Assembly: GCF_000321225.1 (NCBI RefSeq)
Contig: NW_004450331.1
Location: forward strand, 186,001 to 250,000
Direction of reading: 5' to 3'
Origin: Odobenus rosmarus divergens
Lineage: Eukaryota; Chordata; Mammalia; Carnivora; Odobenidae
Length of the DNA stretch: 64,000 nt
The notes under the pieces are model-generated. The model was not told the DNA's origin, searched no databases, and worked only from the letters and a program-made list of their open reading frames with translations. The translations under genes and the position numbers were made by a program. Shown one piece after another: positions 10,845-20,549 of this stretch (positions within the stretch are counted from its first letter, which is position 1; the number at the start of each line of letters is the position of its first letter).

Positions 10845-11315
10845 GTGAGACTGGGTATGCTCCACTTGACCTTACATACAACATGCATTGACTGTCCCCG
10901 AGCTCATTATTGTGACTTCCTCCAAGACATATATATAACCTACCAATATACATTGTTGCACTGTTTTCTAAACAGTTTGAACTCTTTTGTATCTTTGAGT
11001 CTTTACTTATTCAAAAATCACCTCCTCTGTGAACTTACCACTAAACCCCTCCTCCCATTAGAGCCAGTTACTCACCCTCTATGCTCCTATTGCACTCTAG
11101 GTACAGCAAATTTTTAGTGCTTAATATACCATATGCTAATTATCCATTTACCCGTAATCCCCACATAGGCACATGCACGTGTGTGCAAACTCCCACATAC
11201 ACCTCTGCTAGGAAGGGGCCTTTAGGGGCTTCATTCTGATTGCCTTACTCACGCTTGCATGCCCCCTAGTGCCTTCTATGTAGTGGTGCTCAACAATGTT
11301 GGATGAACTTATTAC
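10845..11315 (+). repeat. L2 3' region
   Basis: 'caaaaatcacctcctctgtgaactta' and a terminal 'cccctagtgccttctatgtagtggtgctcaacaatgttggatgaac' follow the L2 3' UTR ('...cacctcctcagagaggcc...', '...gtgcctggcacatagtaggtgctcaataaat...ttgaatgaa'). Diverged; the boundaries are approximate. Confidence 0.55.
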
Positions 11316-12399
11316 ATGGGCAAAGTGGGTGTAATCTATTTTGTGGAAAGTAACTCACATTATGTCTCTGACCCTCAGCTTCTCATCTTGTATTTACAGT
11401 TTCTCTATAAAACCCAGAGAGTGGCTCAAGTGTTCTCTGCAATCTTGTGATTCTAGGCAGTCTGGGGCCAAGGTTGTGATCTCAGTGGAAAAGGGACTGG
11501 TGGGCTCTAGGTACAAAGTCTGCTCAAAGAAGGTGGAGTAAAGCTGTGACTCTCAGAGACCACACCTCTGTTGGGAGCCCCTCTTTTTTACAGATTGGAC
11601 TAGATCTGTCCCCTTTCGTAAATGCTGTTTCCAAACACAGGCACTTTGGTTTCATTGGTGAGGAGCAAAGGAAAGAAAAGAAAGGTTTAATCTTACTTGG
11701 GCTGGAAGCAGAGTGAAGAAAGGATCACCTCCCTTTCCTAAGAAACTGTAAATTTTGACCGCAGTGCCCACTAAGATTATTGAGCATGAGAAAAGTCAGC
11801 ACTGCCAAGCCCTGGAAACTGTTAGCCAAGAATAGAAGGATAAAAGGAAAGTCTCAACTCCAAATGATTTGTTTATAATCTAACTTGGTAACAAAATATC
11901 ATCATAGTCATATGTAAAATAAGAAAAGAAAGGAAAAGCTATCACCAAGTAACATCATTTAATTTCCTCAACATGCCATTTCAGGAAAGGAATGTCCTGG
12001 AATGCTTTTGTTGTAAGAAAATTATTGACACACTCAAGTTGGAAGAGGAAAAGCCAAAAATCCTACATGCCATATTTTTCTAGAAAAACAGGACTAACTG
12101 AGCAAGGACTTACCAGTCACCAAAACAACTTTTTTTTTTTTTTTAATAGAAACAAAGGTGCTTCATGTTTCCCCCAGCAAGGGTCTTAAACAGCCATACT
12201 GACCACCCCGGGCATGTGATCTTTACTAAAGTTTTCTCAATGGAAGAGCATCCTCTGAAGTTGTAGTCAACTGTTCATTAAATCCGCCACCTGGAGAGGA
12301 AGAATGGGAAACAGGCAAGTGGCAGGGGGGACAGGAAACCTGAGAGCAAGCAAAAGGGGAAATACTGTAAGGGCCCTTCTTTAGTTTCCATTTCTCCTT
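11316..12399. other. Unique non-coding sequence
   Basis: Purine-rich 'gaaagaaaag' patches and a T-run at about 12130-12144. No recognisable gene or repeat. Confidence 0.4.
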
Positions 12400-13090
12400 A
12401 GTGGTCAGTGAATATCAATGGGATGTTACCGGCCTTCGGCGTAGGAGTGCGGGTTTGAAATCACCCTGCCCGAGCCCTGCCTCTTTTGAGCGTGGGGAGA
12501 TCAAGAAGCTCATTTGTTTACTCGTTGGAGATTCACTCCGCTACATACCACCCTCGCAAGTTGTTAAAGAGAGAGAGAGAGAGAAACAAAGAACACTCAG
12601 CAGGGAACTCCGAGGTTTTACCTGTCTTTATTTTATGCAGCATTTTCAAATCGTGCCATCCCGGCAGGTGTGACCGCGCTCTGGCGGAACCTCGGTGCTA
12701 TTTTACCTGCTTGAGTCTGTCAAAAACCCATTTGTATGCGCCGGGCTAATGTGCTAGAAATAAAAGCCCCACAACCTGTCAAGTAAACTCTCTGCACCTG
12801 TACGAAGCAGTTAAATTGTTCCATCTGCCATTATCCCGGGAGATCAAAGGCCCTCCCCGGGAGGGGTGCCCAAGAACCAAAGCAAAGGAGGGAGCTCCTT
12901 GTCTTGGAGTTTAAAAAGAAGAGAACCCGACCAAGAGGAGAGTGCGGGGTGGGAGGGGGTTGGGGAAAAGCCGGGAGGAGAAAAGGGTCCCCGAGGCCCG
13001 GGCCTGGCCCTGCTACCTGAAGGAGCTTTTTGTCTGACCCGGGCGCGCCGGGAGCGCATTCTTTCACATTAAGAACCGCAGGGGAAGACA
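12400..13090. other. Repeat-free GC-richer block
   Basis: Base composition rises in GC compared with the flanks, with scattered CpGs (12428-12500 and 12835-13060). A short (GA)n lies at 12570-12586. Overlapping 60-90-codon open frames on both strands are expected in GC-rich DNA and show no family signature. Confidence 0.45.
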
Positions 13091-13480
13091 TTCATTCACT
13101 CCTTTTTTTTGGTGACGTAGCTGGGGCATTCATGTGTTTTTAACCTTGAATAATTTTTGTCTCTAAGCTCCAAACAAGTTTTATCCTGTCCACAGGTCAG
13201 TTTTGTTACAGAGGCCAATTAGCAGTGCTACCTTCGCCTGCGGCAGTAAGCCAAGTAATGGCGGGGCGAGCCCTACGGAGAGGTGATGAATAACTCCAGA
13301 GAGCTGTAATTTGAAAGGGGGGCCTTTGAAGCATTTACCTTACATGGGACGCTATTGTCACTGCAGGGTGTTTGATCTTAAAATAATTTACTTAATGATC
13401 TCACCATGGGAGCAATTGGCAGAGCGAGATTAGGCTGTAAGGCCTAATGGACATGGGAAAAGTTAAAAGTGCTCGGAGAA
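13091..13480. promoter_or_regulatory. Candidate conserved non-coding (enhancer-like) element
   Basis: About 400 bp without repeats, rich in recognisable factor-type motifs: a CRE-like TGACGTA at 13113, CCAATTA near 13214, and a homeodomain-type inverted pair attaggc/gcctaat at 13429-13448. It adjoins the CpG-dense block at 13484-13680. Function is inferred from composition only; there is no transcript evidence. Confidence 0.35.
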
Positions 13481-13483
13481 AGG

Positions 13484-13680
13484 TATGTACCGCGCGGAGA
13501 TCGGTCCGTGTGGTGTGTTCATTACTTGCGGGCCGGGGAGGGGGGCGGCGCGGCTGACCGCGATCAGCTTTGCGTAGCTCCTCGGAGAAATCAGATGCGG
13601 GGTTCGCCTGCGTGCGGGAGAGCAAAAGAGACTGCGCTGAGCATTCTCCCTCTTGCCCGCGCTTCGGCATTTGCGGAAAT
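13484..13680. promoter_or_regulatory. CpG-dense block (mini CpG island)
   Basis: By eye this holds about 20 CpG dinucleotides in some 200 bp ('accgcgcgg', 'gggggcggcgcggctgaccgcg', 'gcctgcgtgcggg', 'gcgcttcggcatttgcgg'), while the flanking kilobases are CpG-poor. CpG-dense mammalian DNA usually marks promoters or unmethylated enhancers. No coding gene starts here that I can recognise, so a non-coding transcript promoter or an orphan island are the main options. Confidence 0.45.
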
Positions 13681-13735
13681 TGATGACCTGATTTTGTTTT
13701 TACAGCCAATGATTTCTATTTGTCTTATTTATTTA

Positions 13736-13796
13736 TTACTCCTTTTTTTCCCTCTTTCTTTTCTTTTTTTTCTTTCCTTTTTTTTTTTTTTTTGCC
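13736..13796 (+). repeat. T-rich low-complexity tract
   Basis: About 60 bases that are almost all T with scattered C. It looks like simple low-complexity DNA rather than a retroelement tail, since no SINE or LINE body adjoins it. Confidence 0.7.
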
Positions 13797-13799
13797 ACC

Positions 13800-15720
13800 G
13801 TGGAGCCACTGTACTGGAAGGCACATAGGGCAGGGCGGCATCCCCAGGGCAGGTTTCTGAGCTGGAATCAGAGCCAGATGAAAATGTGTAAGCAGGCTAC
13901 GTTCTGTCCCCTCTCCGTTGGCAAGCAGGACTTCAAGGAGACCCAAGGAGGTTATTGGACATGGTTATCCTAGGCCAAAACATGGCTTTGTCCGCTAGAA
14001 AAGAAAACTCGAAAATGTAAGCCCCTATGTAATGTATTTGTAACTCACGCGTCCGCGTGTTTTCCGGATACACGTATCACCTGCACTTACCTGTCGACCT
14101 GAGGAACCCCGGTGGGTTCTACCTGTTTGACATCCAGATACCTAGGCTTCAGGTTTAAATTTCTTCAGTCTTGCTCTTTCCCCTGTTCAAACCTTGCTCA
14201 CTGCCGTAGCCCCATCACAGGGAAGAAGAAGCACCTGCTTCTTCTTCCCTGTGATGAAATTGGACTAGTCACCTTAACTGACCACCCAACAGGAAAAGTA
14301 CCACCTCAGAATTGTTACTGCTGTTGACGTATTTGATGCTAAACCGAAGGGAGTGCGGTGCAATAGAATATTATATAATTCACAAATGAACTAATATCCT
14401 CTCTAATGCAGATTCTAGCAGAGCGAATCACAGCAGCCTATCCCTCCAACCCAATGTCTTGATATGTATCCTTCCTTTGGAAAAACAACTCCTGGGGAAT
14501 GTATCTAACTAAGTCATCCAGAAGATTTTAATTGGTTATCTGCGTAAAATAGAAGAGCTCACCTTTGAGTTCATTGGATAGGAGTCTGATTCGCCAAGAT
14601 CCACAACCTTTGCCTGTGACCGACCGGTAGGACAGGGCAATAAAATATTTTTAGTTCATGCAAATCAAGTAATGGTGAGCATGGGTACTAGCTTTATGCC
14701 AGCAAATGCCAGTTGGCCTGTGCCAATTTGAGACAGCACAAAATGTTCTCCGCTAGTGTGAAGTTTTTTGAAACTTAGCTTTTGGGGTCCATTTCTGGTT
14801 CATCTATTGATGAACGCCTGAGAATCTCCACCTCCCAAAGTAGAATAGACCCCCTTTGAACTTGTCTTTTTCGCTCTTACGTATACTTGGAAATTAGCAA
14901 CTTATTAATATGCTTCAATAATTTATTCTCTGATGCATGGAATTAACTGTCCGAGACTGAAGTACAGATTATATATGCGTTGTTCATATGTTCTTGTTAA
15001 ATGACTTGATAAGTGAGCACAGAGCCCATGCTGCATGGTAGGGCGAAGAATGGCGGCATCAGGGTATGCATCTGTGTGTCTTAACCTTTTCACATGAGAT
15101 CAGAGGAGCTACCAGGACCACATGGGTAATGTAGGGATTAAGGTGACATAATGTAGGTGAAACACATAGGACTAACTCAAATTAGAAGAGTCCCCATAAA
15201 ATCTCTTTCCCACCCTGGGCTGTGGCTACTTTGAATCTCCATAGTTGGAGTTAATTGTGGGTCATCCTCCCCCTCCCTAATTAGCATTCTCCCCCATTTC
15301 CACTCTTGATCCAGTAGGGTGTTACTGTGAGGTGAAGCAAAGCTGTTTGCAATGCATAAATTTGAAGGCTGAGATTATTTGCAAATATCTAACCATTCCT
15401 GGAGGAATGTGATTCGTCATCTCTAGGCCATCTCAAAGGTGTGAGGACTAAGCCGCTGAGATTTCCTTTCCATTCTCTTTTCTCTTTCCATTTTTCCCAA
15501 TGCTATCTTACAAAAAAATTTTTTTTTTCAATCCTAATGTAGTTCCAGTGGTGTGTTGTCATAAGTTGGTGTTTGCAGCTTAGAAACTGAGAATTGTTAT
15601 TCTCACCAAAAGACAACTGAACACTGATTAGAAAAGAGTAAGAAAAGATAACTCGGACAGAAAAGAAGTTATGAGTGTTTTAACAGAAAAATTTGAATTT
15701 TGAATAACAGCACAAATCAC
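13800..15720. other. Repeat-poor unique sequence
   Basis: No repeat body recognised over about 1.9 kb. It contains the perfect hairpin at 14213-14256. No exon-like open frame. Confidence 0.4.
14213..14256. repeat. Perfect inverted repeat, 21-bp arms, 2-nt loop
   Basis: The left arm catcacagggaagaagaag plus ca is followed by cc and then its exact reverse complement ending ccctgtgatg. All 21 pairs are Watson-Crick. The sequence could form a cruciform in DNA or a 21-bp stem in RNA. A hairpin miRNA precursor usually has a larger loop and imperfect stem, so that reading is weak. Confidence 0.95.
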
Positions 15721-15724
15721 AGCT

Positions 15725-16020
15725 GGGGAAGCCCCTCTTTGTCTTTCTACTCTTCCCTCTTGCTTGCTTAGCTTTCCCTCCATCTCTCCCTATCTCTGTC
15801 TCCCTTTATCTGTGTCTCTCCATTTCTCCCTCTCCTCTACCCTCTGCCCTCCATATTTTCACTCTGTCTCCTTCCTTCCCTTCCCTTCTTCCTAATACCC
15901 TCCCTCCCCCCCCATCCCTCTCCCCTCTTTTTGAGTGTGTGTTCATCTCAGTCTCTCCCACTGGCCTTGTGTCTCCATGTCTCTTGGCACTTTTTTTCTT
16001 TTTCTGTCTTGCTCTCTGTG
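15725..16020 (+). repeat. Long pyrimidine-rich tract
   Basis: About 300 bases dominated by C and T (repeats of 'tctccctctc', 'ccttcccttcc', 'cccccccatccctctcc'). It is low complexity and could form triplex (H-DNA) structures. No retroelement body is attached. Confidence 0.8.
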
Positions 16021-18869
16021 TCTATCTGAAAGCGCAGGACATAAATGAGAAGATCAGAGCTGAGTATGTGAATATTGGGAATTTTTTTCTTGATGGTCCT
16101 CTGTCATGATTTGCTTTTCCCAGTAAAAGCTGTGAATTGACAAACTCACTCCGAGTCGCCCAGACTGTCAGGGACCCGGATGTCAAGAAGCACTTGACCA
16201 TTACAGACAGCAAATGCTGAGCCATCTCGGGAATTCGGAGCTCACACACAGCAAGGAGCCACCTGCTCTGTCAGTTTCAGCCTTCCCGTGAAAAGACCAG
16301 TTAGAAGAGAGGGGTGAAAAAGAACAAGGTCAAGGTCAAGCCACTCACCCACCTCTTCCCGCCCAGCTCTCCTCCCACCTCACACTGATTACTGTACTGT
16401 GTGTCAGAGGTACTCCCACTGGCCTAGAACCATCATCTTATCCAGAAGACACATAAATTCCACCCAGGTAGTTCTAAAATCACCCAGCTGATCATTCAAT
16501 TTATATACAGTATCAAGTGTTCATTTCATAGCTGCTATTTCAGTCCCTCTGACCTACCGGTCCTTGACATGCGCTTTGCCGGGGCCCTCCAGTGATGTAA
16601 AAGTAAGTTTTTAGCACTCGCAGAAAAAGCAATTGAAGTTCATTTCTCACAGATTACCAGGCCCCATCAGGAATGAAGAACGCGCAGTAAAGCGCGCATT
16701 GGGCAATGTCCCAGCATCCATTGCTGTCCGTGAAAAAGTCTGCTCTGCTGATCAGTGGATCAGACCAGTCTCATCCAACGTGGTCCTGTTTCTCATACGC
16801 TCTGCTCCATTGCACCCTGTCGTCATCAAGAGATTAAGATACCTGGTTGTGTCTCGCTAAGATCTGATTTGATTTCTCCCATTTTTCTCATTTCTCACCT
16901 CAGACTACGGATTTTAACTCTTGCTCAGTCCAGTACTATCAGTGCGGGCTTCATAGGGGGATTGTCGGTGGTCTGGCAGCAGCCTGCCCACGGAGTTTCC
17001 AGAATGGGGCGGGCAACACCTGTCCTGGCTGGTGCTAGCAGCATCTTTCTCTTAGTCTAAAATGAGCTGCAGGAGGGGAGACAAGCTCGTTAAAATGGAG
17101 GTAATTGTGTGTCTCAGGGTTCTGCTTTACGATCACTTCAGTCCATGGCCCCTTGTGCTGTGCTCATTCTACTCCGCCCCCATACCGTTTCGTAATCCCC
17201 CACCCCCTGTTCTCTGCTCTATCCCTCTTACAGAATTTCCCCTACTGCTATATCAGATTCCAGTTCACATGAAGTGACTTTCTGCTTGAGAACTTGAAAG
17301 ACACCTATGCTGGCCAGGGACCCAAGTTCAATTTTAAGACACTAAGGACAATATTGTGAAGGTATTATGACCAGTACTTGAAAAAATCCCTTCCGCCCAA
17401 AGGGAGGACTGTCTGGGGCATCCATTTCATCTAGAAGTCTAGGACAAGAATGTTCAGATTTCCACAGACTCAAATTTGGAGAATTTGACTACCGATTCGA
17501 AGGAACTATAATGAGGTTTGTTATAATGGGCATGTATTGTTTTGCATGTATTTTTTAAGTGTTCAAAATATAAAGCCCCAGTTCTTAAAGATTACTGAAA
17601 ATTTGACATATTTTTAAAACCTTTTCTTAAGGAAACTGACTGCCAAGGCAATTTCAGAATTGAGAAATTCTGAAATTCAGAAATTACCCTGACTCTCCCA
17701 ACCACATTCCCTTTGAATAATCTTAAACCTTTCCATCGGCTATCATTTCTCTCACACTTCCCAAGGACAAGCATCAGTAACAACTTAGACTTAAAGTGGG
17801 GAGAGAAGAAAAAGCTCTTATCTGTCCCTATCTAGATGTTTTTTTGGTAGATATCTTTCTGAGATGCAGTGTAGAACGCGGACTACTCACAAGACTTGGA
17901 GAGGCACTTGACAGCTCGCAGCAACGTGTATAGCCAAGGAAACTGAGGCCTTGGAGGCCTAATCTGAGATTAAAAAGCCTCTTCTTCATGGGCACGAGGT
18001 GGTGGCAATGCTTTTCTCTTCCCCAGTATAAACCGTTCTTGAGGAGGTGATGCTCACATCTGACTTCCTGCTGTGGATTTGGTACTGCCCTCCCCGGGGC
18101 TCCCACCCCTCTCCCTCTCTCCTGACCCCAGATACTGGTCCTCCTGGCCACTGGCTTGTACTGCCTCCTGGCAGCTCTCAGCTGAGTGCCTCTCTAATAA
18201 CTTGTGTCCTCGGCTTCAGAGAAGGACCTCTATCAAGGTTAGGCTCCCTCCCTGTGGGCAGCCTGCATCCAAAAGTTTGGTTGATTTGGGGAGTATAAAA
18301 ACCACTCCACAGACGCTTTACTTTGAGGCAGCTCTTTTTATAATGACAAGGGGTGTGCTTCTGTTTCCTTTTTTCCTCTCCCTCCACCCCTGGGCAGGGA
18401 GCACGGGTGAGGGAGGGAGATAAAGCCTAGGTGAAGGGGGGAGTCAACTTGGAATTTTTGCAGAGGTGACTTCCGTGGGGTGGGGGGGGGGAATGTTGGG
18501 GCCAGTGGGTGGGTGAACTGTGGCCAAGAAGGTCAGGGGGTTAAGATTAGGTTAAGCTCATAACATCACAGCTGCCCTTGTCTCCCCAGATTACCTATCT
18601 TCGGCACCCCTCCCACGAGGCCCTTTACCTCAGTGTGGGGCTACTGAGGGCCATCCCAGCTCCAGAGCAAATGGGGCTGATGGAGGTCTGTCTTGCACCT
18701 GCTCTGCAGTTAATTCCTCCCTCTGCATCATCCTTTTTCACATCCCCAATGGTGTTGATCTGAGACTCTCCAATAAACTTCCCCCTCATAAACTTCCATT
18801 CAACATCTGTTTCCCAGAACCTGACCTCAGACACTTAGATTTGTAAAATATGTCATCATTTAAAAATGC
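16021..18869. other. Repeat-poor unique sequence
   Basis: No confident repeat over about 2.8 kb, apart from the short inverted repeat at 17650-17677. Open frames of 60-116 codons at 16633-17060 and 18047-18423 overlap each other in different frames and show no family signature. Confidence 0.4.
17650..17677. repeat. Perfect inverted repeat, 12-bp arms, 4-nt loop
   Basis: aatttcagaatt, then gaga, then aattctgaaatt. The arms are exact reverse complements. Confidence 0.9.
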
Positions 18870-19008
18870 TGCTACGTGGCATCCTCATGGTGTTCACAGC
18901 AAACAGAGGCTCAGAAGAGTGAAGGGACTTTCTCAGGGTCACACATTGAAGTCCTGGACCTGGGACAGAATCAAAGTTCTCCGACTCCTGGCCCAAGGCT
19001 GTTACGAG
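18870..19008 (-). repeat. MIR fragment
   Basis: 'aacagaggctcagaagagtgaagggactttctcagggtcacaca' and 'ctggacctgggacagaatcaaagttctccgactcctggcccaaggctgtta' follow the MIR core in reverse complement (usual 'gaggctcagagaggttaagtaacttgcccaaggtcacacagc'). Confidence 0.75.
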
Positions 19009-20380
19009 AGCATAAGTGAGTTATAAAGGTGTGCATATGTAGCTATTCCTAAAAATGTTTCTCCTCTTTACGCTTTCACTTTCCACCATTCATGTCTGTT
19101 TCCTTGTTTACCTTTCCCCTCCCCAAACCTGCTCTTCCCAGTTCCCCCGCCTACTTTTGCAATGTTTTCTTTGCAGCACTGCGGGGAAACAGCAGGAAAT
19201 ATATAGGCTCTTGGGGCATTAAAACATTGACACCGAGACCTCTGCCCTCAGACCGAAAGAAAGTGGCGACAGAGGGATATATCTGGTGGTCTGGTGATGC
19301 ATCCCTGACCCTCTGTTCTAGACAGTTTTTTTTTCATGCTTCCCACAGCTGGTTTTCAAGTAGAATTTCAACAGGGCTGATGTTCCAGTCGTCTTGTTTG
19401 CAGAGAGCAAGGATTTCCCAAGTTAATCACTGTAAGCATAGGTGCGATTGGGACATTCAGTGATGCTGTGTGATTGTTATAATGTTCTTGGGTCTGTTCT
19501 CTAGGCTTACAACACCCTCTAGAATCCCCTGGGGGATTCTGTCATTTGAGTCATTTGATTTAGCCCAGCTCTGGCTAGAGAAGAAAATGTTCTTCTTTAC
19601 ACTCCTTAGTGAAAAGCCTCTGGGGATCTACTCATCACCTTGATGTTCTGGAGCTTCCAGGGCTCTGGGGGATTTTCACCTCCCTTTGCAAATCCTCTGC
19701 ACTGATTGATTGGCAAGCATAACGCACACCAATTAGCTGCCTTGCATAGCCTCGGGACAGGTGTTTAGGGAACCAAACGTTCATAGGTACTGTGTTGTGG
19801 TTTTGACCCTTGGTTTTTCTTTTTTTCTGATTTTTTTTTTCAGACAGTATTTTAGAACACAGAGTTGAATCTATTCAAACCTATCATCTCCCGATGATTT
19901 CAACCAATGTCTGACTTCCTGCAAAAGTTGTGTCTCTAGAATAAGCACTCAGTTTGGAAAAGGGTGGGAAGAGCAGATAAACTTAATTGGGGGCTTGTAT
20001 GGGTCCTCACTGTTGTCCACCTTCGTCACTAAGACCCACCAGATAAGGCACTCATGCACTGCTCCTTTGGCTTCTTCAGGGCCTTAAGGTAATATTGGGG
20101 TCTTGAAAAAAAGTCCTGCTCTGACCCAGTGTCCAGATTTTAATCAAATCCTGTGTATTCTGAGCTCAACTCTAGATTGCAGTTAAAAATAAGAAAGAAA
20201 AGGCTTCAACTTATTGCTTGTTTCATGAATTAGTCGTTTATATGGGGGGGGGGGCTTTCCCAAAACCCATATATCATGGAATTTGTTTTAGAAGTATCTT
20301 TTCTGTGTCATACCAACCCCCAGGAGTCCGGCTAGTATCCTCATCCAAAGAGTGAGGGGTTAAAAGTCTGAACTCAGGAG
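19009..20380. other. Unique non-coding sequence
   Basis: No repeat body recognised. Contains a G-run at about 20246-20256 and T-runs near 19830-19840. Nothing exon-like. Confidence 0.4.
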
Positions 20381-20545
20381 CCAGCTTTCCTAGGTTCAGA
20401 TCTCCCTCTGCTAGTTACCGGCCTGTGTGACCTTGGGCAAGTTACTCAAACTCTCTGTTCCTTGGTTTCCCCATCTGCAAAATGGGGGTCCCAAGAGTAG
20501 GGCTATTGTCAAGATTAAGTAAATTAGTTTATTGTGTAGTCCTTG
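20381..20545 (+). repeat. MIR, well preserved
   Basis: 'gttaccggcctgtgtgaccttgggcaagttactcaaactctctgttccttggtttccccatctgcaaaatggg' is an almost consensus MIR core region, followed by the usual 'gtcaagattaagtaaatta'. Confidence 0.9.
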
Positions 20546-20549
20546 CAAC

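Noticed and set aside
14048..14100. 'cacgcgtccg' resembling a cDNA-cloning adaptor, near a gtcgac (SalI) site
   Set aside because: The match is about ten bases, the flanks continue as unique genomic sequence, and no vector sequence is seen. Coincidence in a CpG-containing stretch is the simpler reading.
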